Source: Hydnum rufescens UP504 (taxonomy: Eukaryota; Basidiomycota; Agaricomycetes; Cantharellales; Hydnaceae). Taken from it: DNA of 64,000 nt. The position numbers were made by a program, and so were the translations under genes. Shown here piece by piece: positions 1 through 11,967 of this stretch. Location: the NCBI GenBank assembly GCA_014904985.1, contig MU128997.1:62001-126000 (forward strand). Direction: 5' to 3'. The notes under the pieces were generated by a model. The model did no database searches and had not been told where the DNA came from. It was given only the letters and a program-made list of their open reading frames with translations. Numbering within the stretch: position 1 is the stretch's first letter; each line of letters begins with the position of its first letter.

Positions 1-2641
1 CGTTCAACAGGGACTATTATTTCACTTCTATTCACCGCGGGTAGATGCGCCAAGGAGACTCACATTGAACCGTAAGCGAAATACAGCGTCGAGCAGCAAC
101 GCAGGATTACTATTCAGACCATCAGCATACGGAGCAAAACGATAGCCGCGTTCCCAAGCAGCAAGATCCCCCGCATCTCGGAGAATGAATCGACCAGTCC
201 GAGAGTCAATAGATATGTACAGCATCTGATCCTTGAACAAAGTCAGTCGTAAGGTGGGGGAATCGTCTATAATATGCATCTCTTAGTACAGGAAAGCGTA
301 TATGATTATCCAGACACTCACTGTCATCAATCAGAATAATTCCGTCACGGTCAGCGATGTAGCGGCGCCACGCATCCGTTTGTATTCGTGTCTGGAAGTG
401 TCGTAAGATTGTTCGCGCATGCCTTTGGATCGACCCTTTGATGAGGGCCTCACAGTCGTTATTGCTTGGGTCCTACGGCACCAAAAAAATTGTGGAGAGA
501 ATCACGGACAATGAGACGGATAGGGGGATGCTTGATGCTTTGGGAAGATAACACTCACGATAGCCACTGTCTCTGGTTCTGAATCAAAGGACCCAGCAGG
601 GAGCTGAATGGCCAGTGCCAGGGGTTCAGGTTCCCATTTTATTGTGAGTGCAACATTCTCAACGCGATCACTTGTCTCGAGAGTTGGGACGGTCAGCTCC
701 TTCTTGGCTGCGACGCGTCGCACTGCCTCAAGGGTACATCGTTGCTCCAGGTCGCGGGCAAATTTATCCACATGTAGATTGGGAGGGTGTGCCGATTCAT
801 GAGCTGAGGATGCCGACTGATGGGACGAAGCACCGGGTAGTATTGCAATAACTATTGTGCCACCGTGCATCGGTGGGGAAGGCAGAGCACTGGAAGCCCG
901 AAGTGGGTAATACGGTGCCGTACGACTATTTCAATATATCAGTGTTTACTGCCAAGATCTGCGACGCGGAAAGTATGGAATGTGGCACGCACACCCAATA
1001 TCGAATGTTTATTGTTCGTCGGTCCCCGCTTACTTCAATCTTGAGATAATCCGCCCATCCAAGTGATCTTAATTGATTAGCCTGAACATGATAGGCAGTG
1101 AAACGTCGTGCTCTGTGAAGATCTGGACCTACGCACTTGATGAAGAAGAATCTCGAGTTGATATGTAAGTGAAAGCATCTCTGTTGCATCGAATAAACAG
1201 ATTGAATCGAATATCCTCTGCTGGCATCCTGAGAACACTTACGCAAAAGGTTGAAGGCCCGGACAAGGGGTGCGTCTACAATCCCCGCCTGCAAAACTTC
1301 CTTAGACTCCTGCGGGTTACCACCAGTAGCTGCCGAGCCATCAACTGGAGGCTCAGGACGTGAAAGTTGCGCATGCATAGAGAGCTGGGCGTTTACCCCA
1401 GGTAGAATTTGTGCCCATAAATGTGGTGGAGGCTTTCGAGGGAAGACTGGGCAGAGAAGTTAAAAAGGCCGACGTTCAATATCGAGACTAGTTAGTTGCG
1501 CCATCAGTACAGACTCACCTGCGGAAACATGATCTTGAGAAGGGCCCCCCACTCCAAAGAGAAATTCCATATCCACAAAGTACCAGGTGTCATGGGGCTC
1601 TCTTCCTGTCAGGCTAAACGAGGCAGTGAATAGCGAGGTCGCCGTAAAATAGACCCGACCATTATCTTCAAACTTTTGGGTAAGGGACAATGCAATGACT
1701 TCACAGAACACTCCTACCAATCCGATAATCGGACCATTCTAAAGGCACTATCTCCCACATTCGAAGTCGCAAACGGAGCACATCATTCATTTCCAGAAGG
1801 GTAGTCTTGACTTGAGCGGCAGTGAGTGGCTTTTCCGCAGTGAACGCTTCTCGAATTATCGTTGGCAATAGAGTAGTCTGAAATTCGGGTGGTTGAGTGA
1901 GGACTGTGATGGCAGTCACGATATCCGGATTTCTTAACCTAAAGAACGACGGAAGATCAAAACAACCTCATAAGTGCATCTTCAATGCATCGTCCTGACC
2001 GAGCATTAGCCAGAGAATTTTTAATCGCCACAAGTGCTGCTACTGCTTGGTCAAGCTGATTGTTGTGCCCCACAAGATATTGAGTTATTGCCTGGAGATC
2101 ACGCACGTGGCAGGATAAGTATTGATCAAGAGGGAAGAGATCACCCCATATACCATGCTAGTTTCTACATCCTCCGCTACTTTTGCCCATTTCGAGAGGA
2201 CATATGCCTTGATGAATTGCTTGCGCGTCTCGACTGCATAGTGGTCCACTTCTCTTGCTCGTGATTGTGGGGCACTTCCAGGTAGTCTTCAAAAATTTCA
2301 CAGGTAAATAATCTCTAACAAGAAAAACAAGAGATTTTGTTGCCGCACGTATCGCTCAGTTCGACCAGACGAGCATAAGCATCTTGTACCAAGCGGTCGA
2401 TGATGGCTTCTAATGGGACCTGATCGTCGAAGTCTCTCGGGGGGAGTTCCTGGAAAAGAACTTCCAGAGGAGTGCCAGGGGGAGCATCATTCTGCCCCTT
2501 GGTAGTGGTCTTAGTAGTGCGTAACACTAGTTTAACGCTCTTCGAGTGGCTGGCGCCTGGCGAAGTCACAGACAGTGTGTTCTGCATTCGACCATTTGGC
2601 GAAGCCTGCCTCGCGGGGTGCATTGACCGATCCGCGACCAT
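1..2641 (-). CDS. MED14: Mediator complex subunit 14 (partial, 3' end beyond window start)
   Basis: MED14 (Rgr1) is the backbone subunit linking the Mediator tail to the head and middle modules in RNA polymerase II transcription in the nucleus. The start codon is at 2639-2641. Exon 1 (2349-2641) ends in PLEAIIDRLVQDAYARLVEL followed by SDT. The next exon, beginning at 2286, continues LPGSAPQSRAREVDHYAV, then KQFIKAYVLSKWAKVAEDVE, the family's N-terminal signature. Later minus-strand blocks also fit: AITQYLVGHNNQLDQAV, TTLLEMNDVLRLRLRMWEIV, a TWYFVDMEFLFGVGG strand near 1570, LGWADYLKIEV near 1070, and LYISIDSRTGRFILRDAGDL near 190. At least eight exons are separated by short introns. Only about the N-terminal half is in the window. 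The neighbouring gene is divergent, about 0.8 kb away. The family call is secure; individual splice sites left of 2100 were not all resolved. Confidence 0.9.
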
Positions 2642-3437
2642 AAAGTGCAGTCCCCAATGTTAGCCCAGACTGCAACGAGTACGCAGAGTATGCAACCAGA
2701 AGCCAGAAGTACTGTAGCGTAAAGCGCCTTCGGGTTGTGCCGGCAGCTGGCTTGCCCCAGCCTCCCAGATTCTGTTCTGCCGCCGGGTCACTTATCCCCC
2801 CCGGGCTCCAAAAGACATGCAGAGAAGAGCTGATTGTGAGCGATTTTCAGGGCTCGAATGCTGCGAATTACCCTTGGCTCTCGGGGTTCGTAAACCTCAA
2901 ATGTGCAATATAGTCACCTTCTTTCCGTCGACTGGAACACAATCGATAAGCGGCCTAATTCTGGGACTCAAGGAGATCATATACTTGACATCGCTCGAGC
3001 CAAGGGTCTAGAGACTGCATGTACGCTGTGCTTGGGGGCGATGCTACCTAATTTGGTCTCCTTCCATCCTTGCTAGTGCTCGCATGGCCGTCGACTCTCC
3101 TGTACATCAAACAAAAATTCCTCCCTCCAGGCTCTCCGGTTCTACTTCCGTCAGTCGAGGTTCCTATGATCTACCTCCCTCAGCTTGAATCTCTCACCCT
3201 CGAGGAATTGCCCTCTACTGTATTTTTATTTCCCATATATGTACTTAATCTTCGAGAGCAGACTAAGTAAGATGCTGCAGACTAGTTAGACCTAAGCTTC
3301 CGTTCAATGGCGTCCGGCTTTAGAGTCGCGGATTGGTGCTTGTCGCCGCTACTCGATTTAATTTTGTTGCACACGTGATCTAGTGTTGTGACTCCAGGCA
3401 TTGACTCCCACCGCCAGCGCCCAGCTCCCTCCCGCGA
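2642..3437. promoter_or_regulatory. Shared intergenic promoter region between MED14 and the AsnRS gene
   Basis: About 0.8 kb separates the two divergent start codons, so it must carry both 5' regions. Pyrimidine-rich runs lie near 3060-3200 on the plus strand, as is common upstream of fungal genes. I see no defined TATA box or binding site that I would assert. ORFs seen here look non-coding. Confidence 0.4.
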
Positions 3438-5755
3438 TGGCAGATCACAATGACTTGATAGTAGTCTACGTGGATGAAGCGCAAGGCTCCGATCTGACAG
3501 GAAACGGGTCAATCGATACGCCATTCCAATCTCCAGTAGCTGCGCTCACTGCCGCAGGATTGCACGCGATGGTCCACTCCCGCAAGACCCCCAATGAGAC
3601 ATACGAGCCGCTTGGAACCTCTGCTTTGAAGAAAGCAAAGAAGATCGTGGAACTAAACGAGAAAAAAGCACGCAAAGCAGACGAGCTAAAGGCTAAAGCG
3701 AATGCAGAGAATGCAGAACGGAGCGCCAAAGAAGCGAAGCGAATTGAGGATAGCAAGAACGTAGTCCTGGAAGAGGACCCTTCTCTCCCCCCCGCCATGA
3801 AGGTGAGTGTGACCAGGCGATCCTCCGTGTACGAAGAGTTGCTAATGTCTAAGTAGACAAAGATCAGGGGCTGTACAAGCTTGCGCATGAAGAGAGTCCG
3901 CATTTCTGGCTGGGTACATCGTTTGCGGCGGCAAAAGGGACCGACATTTATCGTCCTCCGAGACGGCACTGGCTTCCTTCAATGCGTCCTGTCTGATAGA
4001 CTCGTATGTGGCCCATTATTGTCGGTTCGAAAACGGATCCCGTAACAATTTCATGTCATCAAGTCCCAGACATACGATGCCTTGACTCTTGCAACGGAGG
4101 CCGCTATTCAAATTACCGGGCTTGTTCAAGAAGTCCCTGAAGGTAAGTCTGCACCAGGGGGACACGAACTCATCGCCGATTGGTGGGGAGTTCTTGGGGC
4201 AGCGCCCTCCGGTGACGATGCTTTCTCTAACAGGCTCAATGCGGTAGGTCTATATCGTCCGTGTATATACACCAGTGATGATACGAGGCTCTTGATCAGG
4301 AATCCGAGGGCAACGTTCTTGCAGACAATCGCCACTTGGCTCTGCGAGGCGAAGTAGCCGCGTCGGTTCTTCACGTTCGAGCAGGGGTTCTCTCCGCCTT
4401 CCGAAAAGTTTTCGAGGCTCACAATCTAACAGAAGTGACTCCGCCATGCATGGTGCAAACCCAAGTCGAAGGGGGTGCCACGCTCTTCAAGTTCGATTAC
4501 TATGGTCAACCGGCTTTCTTGACCCAGAGTAGCCAACTTTATCTTGAGACCTGTTTGCCGAGCCTGGGTGATGTGTATTCGATCCAAGAAAGCTTCAGAG
4601 CCGAAAACAGGTGCGATATCGGTTCTGGATATTTCAATTTTCGGAATTGATATAATTTCTTTGAATTCCCAGTCACACTCGCAGGTAATCCAGTCCTCTT
4701 TGTGGCATGTAACTATCAATATCCGATCTATTTTTCTTAGGCATCTGAGTGAATATACCCATCTAGAGGCTGAACTGGCCTTTATCACGTTCGATGAATT
4801 AATGACCCATATCGAAGAAGTCGTGAGTGCACACTAACAATACGGAACCCTGCACCATTCTTATCGTGTTCCCAGATTTGTGAGGCCGTTTCGATGGTCC
4901 TCGCAGTCCCTCGCCTTGCTGCCATGCTCAAGCAGTTGCATCCCGAATTCCAGCCACCCAAGCGCCCCTTCCTTCGTATGTCGTACAAGAACGCCATTAA
5001 GTATCTCAATGAGCACGGTATTCAGCGCAAGGATGACGAGACGGGCCGATTTGTCGATCACACCGTCGGGGACGACATCGCAGAGGCCGCTGAGCGGCAG
5101 ATGACAGATGAATTGGGCGTACCGATCTTCTTGTACGGCTTTCCCAAAGAAATCAAGGCATTCTACATGAAGAAGATTCCAGGCGATGAGGCATTCACGG
5201 AGAGCTGCGATTTGTTGATGCCCAACGTGGGCGAGATTGTCGGTTGGTTGCGCCTGCCTATGGGGACCCGTTTTCCATGCTTTACCCTTTCCACAGGTGG
5301 TTCAATGCGCATTGCCGATATGGACGAGCTTCTCGCGGGTTACAAACGTGAGGGTATCGATCCCGCTCCATATTATTGGTACATTCGCGACTATTCTAGT
5401 CATCGATCAAATCTCATATAGTTCATTACTACAGGTTTACCGACCAACGCAAATACGGCACTTGTGAGCACGGTGGATATGGTTTAGGAGTTGAGGTAAC
5501 CATCTCGTATATTCCCTCGCTTTATGTCTGTAATAATACTTGCATACGTGTAGCGATTCCTGGCATGGCTCACCAACAGATACACCGTCAGGTAGGTGGG
5601 AGAAAAGGGTCAGACTTCGAGAAAACTGACATGTTTTACCGTTTCGTAGGGAATGCTCTCTGTATCCTCGGTACGTCTTATGTTAACCTCGCCTTATCAT
5701 TCCAACTCACTTCCCCCGTGTTCCGTGCAGCTGGCCGGGTCGTGCCACCCCATGA
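3438..5755 (+). CDS. Cytosolic asparaginyl-tRNA synthetase
   Basis: Class IIb aminoacyl-tRNA synthetase charging tRNA-Asn with asparagine in the cytosol. The start at 3438 gives MADHNDLIVVYVDEAQGSD, the usual N-terminal domain, then a Lys/Glu-rich coiled segment at about residues 70-115. The OB-fold follows (VRISGWVHRLRRQKGPTFIV), then the catalytic core. Motif 1 is near HNLTEVTPPCM. Motif 2 is YSIQESFRAEN continuing SHTRRHLSEYTHLEAELAF. Motif 3 reads [20 protein letters not shown]. The end assembles as RYTVRECSLYPRW, then PGRATP and TGA at 5753-5755. Multiple short introns occur, and a 12-nt exon (4673-4684) restores AENS-HTRR. A GGTAAGT inside coding sequence at about 4141 looks like a donor but must be read through. 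No frame breaks were seen. Fungal orthologues are often called DED81; I leave the symbol blank. Confidence 0.95.
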
Positions 5756-6757
5756 AACACTAGATTTTGCTTGTATCTTACAAAATTCACTAGACAAAAA
5801 TTTTCCCTGATACTGCGCTGAGTAGTCCCGAAGTTATCGCTAGAGTCGACAGGATTTCGACCACCAGAGTCTCGCGGGGAGGAGAGCTCTTGAAGACTCC
5901 AAAACGTCGCAGGAGTACCGGACCGTATCGAGGTCCTCGTCAAATCTGGACCAAGTTGAAGCAAACGAAACGTTAGGGTGGATGATATATCGAATGCAGC
6001 TGGAGCAGTAGTCGAGAGAGCGATCAAGCGTCGAATGAAATGGAGCTACGTCTCCGCCCCATGCTGTTTACTCAGCGAGCGTATCTCGTCTTGAGTTCTA
6101 CGGATCGTAGGTATTATGGAAATGAGTACGATGTCGACTGACTTAATACCACACGAGATATTGCTAAACACCTCTCATACTGGTCTTCCGTGCGGGTAGA
6201 GAGGAGAAAAACGATGAGGGAGACGCTGGGCGTAATTAGGAACATGTTTAGGTTCATTTCCCAACTCTGAGCGTCGTCAGTTTCATAACGAATACATCGG
6301 GACGATCCCGTATGCTCTCCGATACTCCGCACACCAGTCCTGAATCTCGACATCAAAGAGCATCATCAAAAACGCAGATACCGCGGGTCCATGACACTAA
6401 TTGTCGATCGGATCATCGTCGTGGGATCGGTTGTAGAATTAGTGAAGCCACTTAGATATTCGCGCGACACTGCGACAGAGTGCTGCCTTCGGTACATCCC
6501 GAGAAACTAGCGCGACTGGAAGCGCCAATCCTATCGACTCGGGTATCATGTCGGCGACCGTATCACCCACTTACGGAAACGTGTGTTTAGTGGACCTCAT
6601 TTCAGAAAAGATGAGTATATTCATCGGTCGCGATCTACATGCAGTACTACTAGCTGCTGGTCCGAGGAAACCGTTACAGTACACTTGCGATCTCACACTC
6701 TTCGATCTCACGACATCCGGATGCAGGTATTGGAAGAGAGATAAGGGCTGGCGTTGC
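5756..6757. other. Gene-poor stretch downstream of AsnRS
   Basis: About 1 kb with short ORFs on both strands (for example minus 5707-6027 and plus 6548-6772). None shows a recognisable domain, splice-supported extension or start context. The composition is rich in TCGA/CGAT-like words compared with its flanks. I see no RNA gene here. Confidence 0.3.
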
Positions 6758-7205
6758 CAGTGTTGTCATTGACCGGGTCAATGTCCCGGTTAGTGACTTT
6801 TGGGGTCAATAGGTTTTCTATTGACCCTCCATAGACCCCTGTAGACCAGGGGTCAACGACCCAAATGACATGGATGATATATGCCTCGTTAGATACATAT
6901 TAACGAAGGCGCACTTATAGATCAATTGGATGATGGACACCCCTTTCGTAAATATCCATCTTCTTCCACTGAAAATTTTAAAACCTGGCTATTGACACCC
7001 TCTGTCTCAAAATCAAAGAGATCTGAAAACTTAATTAGGACCTTTGTCCCAAAATAAAGGATAACGCAGTGCGGAGGATATCGAACAGCCTGGTGTTGAC
7101 TGGGTGACTGAGACCAACTCCAAGCTAGCACTACTTATATCCATAGACCCTTTGACCCCTTCACATCCTATTGACCGTCTATTGACTGACCCATTGACAA
7201 CACTG
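6758..7205. mobile_element. Candidate miniature inverted-repeat element (hAT-like ends)
   Basis: The left end at 6758 reads CAGTGTTGTCATTGACC. The right end, read inward on the minus strand from 7205, is CAGTGTTGTCAATGGGTCA. The outer 11 bases (CAGTGTTGTCA) match exactly as an inverted repeat. Inside both ends lie many copies of TTGACC/GGTCAA, such as the near-palindrome around 6764-6780, three or more between 6796 and 6860, and four between 7150 and 7195. Terminal CAGnGTTG plus short subterminal repeats recall hAT elements. At 448 bp it has no transposase. I could not find a clean 8-bp target duplication: the flanks GGCGTTGC and CACTGGCA do not match. Confidence 0.45.
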
Positions 7206-8425
7206 CACTGGCATGGCCCAACTTCAGCTGAACGAATCCACTCAGAGATTATCAACTGCCAGTGGGCTACAGAGGTGGGTTCTATGTGCCGCCGGCGAGT
7301 CCGCACTCTGATTTGTCCTCAAACCACAATCTGAGCGGTTATTCCTCACAACACACAGGGGAACCGATTCCTTTTACAGCAAGACAATCTATCTCATTGA
7401 GGCCCGACTATGCATCTAGTGGCTGTCTTGTACCTGTTGCGATTTTGCTGTCAACACCACTCGAGTTTTTTTTTTTTTCCCTTCTTTTCACTATTATATG
7501 CGGTCATATATCGTTTCCTGGCGCTCTGTGGCCACTGCGCACACAGCAGGCCGGAACGGATGTGCTGTACTATATAAGCGGACAGCGCATTCGGACCTGG
7601 AGAGGTAGCGCCGCCAGGTAGTTGGAGTTCAAAATATCCTTTACCTGTATTGCCGAAGGCAGAGCAAGGCCATATAAGCAAGTAAGCGAGAGTGAAATCA
7701 TCTGATTTGGCGCAGAAGGCCGGCCCGAGAGCGGTCTACTCTAACTATGGTAACAGTAGGTAACATGCAAGCAGAGGGCACTGGCAGGAGAGTGATCCAA
7801 GAGGTTCTGTGTTGCACCCGGAAAGAAGAACCCGAAAACCTTTGACCTTGCGGTGCTCGTCTTCCGCCCTCCCCTAAGTATGCTTTTGAGTTTGAATTTG
7901 TCTCGTGTGTTATTCAAGATCGTTAATCAGAAGGCTAAAGTAGCACCGAGGGGTAGAAAGCAAATCCAACCTAGGTGACAGGTATATCACATTTATATTT
8001 CTCCACTTAGGGCCACAGAGCCCCTTAATCCCGAGATGCTTGTCTCGGTCTCTCACAGCCTGAGGGCCACCGTTACCGAAATTCACCAGGATTCACAAAT
8101 CCGCTGATTAGTATTGATGCTTTTTCCGGGCTGGCCTGGACGTATGTAGGGACATTGGGTCTCAAGTTCTTCCGTTGATCCTCCTATCCGAAGAAGGAAA
8201 TCTGGGGCAAGTGATGTAGACTTCTGTGATCTAGTTATGCGGCTTGCCGGACGGGAAAAATAGGATTTTTAGGGTGGGTACATGGCTCACCATGATAATG
8301 ATGATGATGAAATCAATTTTATGGCTCACCATGCACGAAGGGGATTAAGGCTCGACATTCAGGCCAAGGACGCGTAGTATTGGAAAGCACATTGGATTTA
8401 AACACATTCCTAATTACGTCGGGCG
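7206..8425. other. Non-coding stretch without recognised gene
   Basis: Contains a run of T residues at about 7467-7478 and a short direct repeat, ATGGCTCACCATG, at about 8282 and 8322 flanking a GAT-rich triplet tract. ORFs in the 7262-7681 area on both strands mirror each other and match no family I know. Confidence 0.3.
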
Positions 8426-8832
8426 TCACCCTCGCCTCCGGAGAACTTTAGGACTCCATGTCTCCGGTTCATCTGAGGCGTCTTTTGCTTGACGGAACGG
8501 AGACGCCGTTCCTTCCTCTACCTTTTCTCTCCCAGATGGTGGCGGAGCAGATGAATTTGATGCTGGGTCATCTGACCGTACGGCTGACGACTCAGACAGC
8601 CCCTGTACTGTGGGGCCCAAGGCAGAGGACGCCACAAGCTGGCGGTGTCTCTCCTCCTGGTCCCGCGTCTCTATTTGTGCAGCAAGCTGAGTGACCCGAC
8701 TTCGGCGCACCATATCATTTTGAAGGTCCTGATAACACAGAGAGGGTGATAATGTCACGCAACAAACGATGGCTGCCTTGGATGCAAGATGCATACTTCG
8801 ATCGAAGGTGGATACAATCGCGTATGGGACAT
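8426..8832 (-). CDS. Small hypothetical protein, about 112 aa, one intron
   Basis: No family recognised. Exon 1 (8797-8832) encodes MSHTRLYPPSIE and ends at a GTATGC donor. An intron closing in TTATCAG joins exon 2 (8426-8728), which begins DLQNDMVRRSRVTQLAAQI and continues in frame to the stop. The first half is charged and probably helical (R/Q/E-rich). The second half is Ser/Pro/Glu-rich and probably disordered, ending VLRRRG. The intron removes what would be an incompatible upstream frame and gives a good start context. This model is inferred from splice signals and composition only. A longer unspliced 183-aa reading exists on the same strand but has a Cys/hydrophobic N-terminus unlike its tail. 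Confidence 0.45.
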
Positions 8833-10735
8833 CCACGCCGTCCACTGAACTGGAGAGGGCATCGAAATGTACAACGGCAGATGAGAAGCAGCATCTCAAT
8901 TCCATAACCATCCACTTGCCTGGCAGCCTCGAGATGCCGGACGCGTATTTCCACATATCTCGCTGTTTACGGTACACTACTACTCGTTTTGTCCGCGTGG
9001 CATTGGGCTGTGCTGGGGGGTATTCGTAAAATCTATTTCCTAGGATGGCGGCATTCAGTTAGATAGGGTTGAGCAGGAATCATCAATGTCCGCCCCGGTC
9101 AATAGGTTCTTAGAGTACGTGGATTTTCACCTTCCAAATCTCGCCCGACATAGTGGCGCTGGCAATGTACTAAATCAGGCAACCTTATCGGGAAAAAAAG
9201 GCTCGCATGACCACGTACCCCGATTCTGAGGCGGGCAAGCCAACGCGACCAGAAACCATTCATGGCCGACCTCGGTAAAGGCCGGAAACTCTTTTGTGGC
9301 AGTGTTACATTTCGATCAGACTCTTGACGATTCCCAAACATCGTTTGACTGTGAGACTGGGTCGTTTCTTCTCGCGCAATCCCACAGGCGCCATCCTGTG
9401 TCCTTCGCAAGCGCTCACCCAAATCCCCCTCAAATTAATCAGGTTATGTTATTCACCCTCTGTCCTCAACTAACCCATGATGCGCTAAAGATAGATCACC
9501 CTTATAAAGCGCTCAGTGCAATATTCTGCTACTGTATACCTCCTCCATGTTTCCGTCTCGGCCCCCGAGCCGTAATTTAGTCACTGGGGTCAAGGGTTTG
9601 AAGACCGTATCAATTAGAACGAGATGATGACATACCATATCTCCTTCCCAACCGTCCTTCATGATCACCCGCTCATATCCCCCCATTATCGTGACTACAC
9701 AGGTTGAAATTCAGGCTACGGCGGCTATTGCTAAATCCAATCGTTGTCCATGAAATAGGGCACCCGAGACGTAGTGGACGCACGAGACACAGCCCCAGGT
9801 ATAGGGGCTGGATGGCGCTAAGCCTATAGCACATCGCTGCTCGGATTCCGCATCGGAACCGGTGCCAGGTGAAATTGACGCAGAGCACCTCAATGGGAGT
9901 CATGGTCATTTAGGGGAAAGATACCGACGCGTGTGAGAGCAGATCGATGGATTCGGGCTCCGGTAGTGATGTTGCGGCTCAAAGCCAATTAAAAAAAAAG
10001 AAACCCTCCCAACGGTCTTCTTAGCCTGGAACTTGACGACTTGCACGATGTACTGCAAGTCTCTTTAGCTTTACGGCTGCAGTGAAAAAAATACCATTAC
10101 AGTATCCGCAGACTGCAGGTGCTGTCTTTCATGAGGAAATGTTCGATTGACTCGACTTGTCTTATGTAATGCAGTTAAGCCGAGTCGCGGCACTAGCCAG
10201 AACCAAGCAATGGGGGAAGGGTCACTCAAAATGGGGTGAACACGGGTGATTCGCAAGCCAAGGAACGGATGAAGAAGAGCAACGGTCTCCATGGATAGTA
10301 GTGGCGTGGCTGACGCAGGCGCCCTCAATCAGAGCGTCGTGAGAACATGACGACTGTAATTGGCACTCTTTCAAGGAGAAACCCGAAAGTTGACGGCAAA
10401 CAGGGTTACGTCGGCGAGCATGGTGACGTCGGCAATGGGAGCGGACGGCCGGCTGTCACTTGACCAAGGAGTACGTGTCCCTCTGGCATTGTGCATAGTT
10501 CCTCTTTGTGGCAATGGTTTTTCAAACCGTGAACAATCATCACATTCATCAGGGCCACCCATCATTCATTACAAATGCAAACAGAGCCAGAGAACGCGGA
10601 TGTGTGCCACATAAAAGGGAACATCAAGCCCCATGGGAATCTGCCTCCTTTTCGTCACCTTCCCTCCCGCAAGTCAGGTCATTTCCTCCCTCCGTCGTCG
10701 CCACTACGATTCTTCAGTGCTTTTCCTTTATCGCC
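8833..10735. other. Intergenic region, no supported gene
   Basis: About 1.9 kb. Short minus-strand ORFs at 9099-9422, 9673-9909 and 10071-10328 lack domains and supportive splice sites. The sequence near 9094 (GGTCAATAGGTT) repeats a word found in the candidate element at 6758-7205 but has no inverted partner nearby. Pyrimidine-rich DNA at 10630-10735 fits a promoter for the next gene. Confidence 0.3.
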
Positions 10736-11245
10736 ATGAGGTTCCGCCCCGCCCCACTTCCACAATGGGAGGTCATCGATCTCAAAGAAGTGGCACCCAC
10801 ACCAATGTATTACGACGACGACGACGGTAGGTCCAAGCGCGCTTCCGGTCCTCCACCCCGGAACCTCATCCATTCCTCCAGATTTGCAGATATCCCGCGT
10901 CGCTCCTCACGAAGTCATGGGCACATACACTTTTGACGTGTCCGGTCACTTGCCACTCGGCGATGCCGTGAAACACTCTCGCGCCAAATTCATGGAGGAG
11001 ATCTCCAAACAAGGCGGCTATAATTTTCTCGTCCTAGAGGGGTGCGTTCTTTGTCCATTGTCTTTGCGACGGCCACCCCCGTTCTAACTGGCATCGTTCC
11101 ACGCATCCACAGGTGGTCTATCACCGTAATGCGGAAAAAGAACGCACGCCGTCTCCAAGTGCGATACTACGCACACCCAGCCATTGCACTCGGGGGACAA
11201 CAAACACGGACACCTCCCTTTCTTGCCCTCCTCGATAACCCATAA
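10736..11245 (+). CDS. Hypothetical protein, 127 aa, three exons
   Basis: The three exons are 10736-10826, 10882-11041 and 11113-11245. The phases agree at both junctions and total 384 nt including TAA. The protein starts MRFRPAPLPQWEVIDLKEVA, followed by a short Asp run encoded at the first splice junction. Then come VMGTYTFDVSGHLPLGDAV and SKQGGYNFLVLEG, and a basic final section with WSITVMRKKNARRLQVRYYA. No signal peptide or membrane helix is evident. The alternating strand-like pattern suggests a small folded domain; no family is recognised. The clean three-exon structure and protein-like composition make it a likely real gene. Confidence 0.65.
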
Positions 11246-11468
11246 GATCCGTACCCTGTCCTTCCCCAATTCTTTATTGCTTCAAAAATAGGTATCAATG
11301 TATTGTGAATCGGTATCGAACACCGCCCTCCCCTTCTCTTTATGTATTCATATTCTCTATCACGGGTCTTACTTGCTCATCCTTGTACTACCCTACCCTC
11401 TATATGAATAAATAGAATCGCCTTAGACACCTTTTCTTCCTACCCGCGTATATGGAAAACCGCCCACC

Positions 11469-11870
11469 AGCTGCCGAATAAGCTCTAATGATCCGACGGA
11501 AACCCCACAAATCTGCGACAAGCTTTCCCAGCTTTAAGCATAGCATAGGCAGGGACTAATCACTGTGACACACCCACCCTCATAATACCTGCGAATGGCC
11601 CTAAGATATTAGACGACCAGCAACTTGAATGGTTGCCGAGGGGCGAGTCATAGGTTGACACATGTAGAGGTACTGTATTATAAAGTTAGACTGTGGGGAA
11701 TGGCCTCCTATATTTTCTTATCCGAGAGCGCTTCGGGGGATGTCAAACCTCATTACGCTCATGGTGTTTACTCGCAGATATGCGCTCCGACACGGCCAAT
11801 GAAGATAATGGCCACCGCCCACAGCGGCCATCACGATGGGAGTTGCCGAAGATATCAACGCTGCATCGCT
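11469..11870. repeat. Segmental-duplication copy A (uninterrupted)
   Basis: The sequence from GCCGAATAAGCTCT (about 11475) to TTGCCGAGGGGCGAGTCATA matches 14446-14615. It then continues without a break into a part matching 17803-18020, including TACTGTATTATAA and CGATGGGAGTTGCCGAAGA. At 14-18 kb the two halves are separated by the DDE transposon, so this copy shows the unoccupied site: CACATG-TA-GAGGTACTG. No gene is evident in it. Confidence 0.75.
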
Positions 11871-11967
11871 TTTTGTATTCACTCTAATTGTGCCATGTGG
11901 AGTCCAGCAAAGCGCGGTATACTACTACGGGGGTTACTGGTGATGCGAGAGGACTCCACCAGCAGCC

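Noticed and set aside
4141..4147. GGTAAGT as a splice donor in the AsnRS gene
   Set aside because: Reading through keeps EVPEGKSAPGGHELIADWWG in frame, as the family requires.
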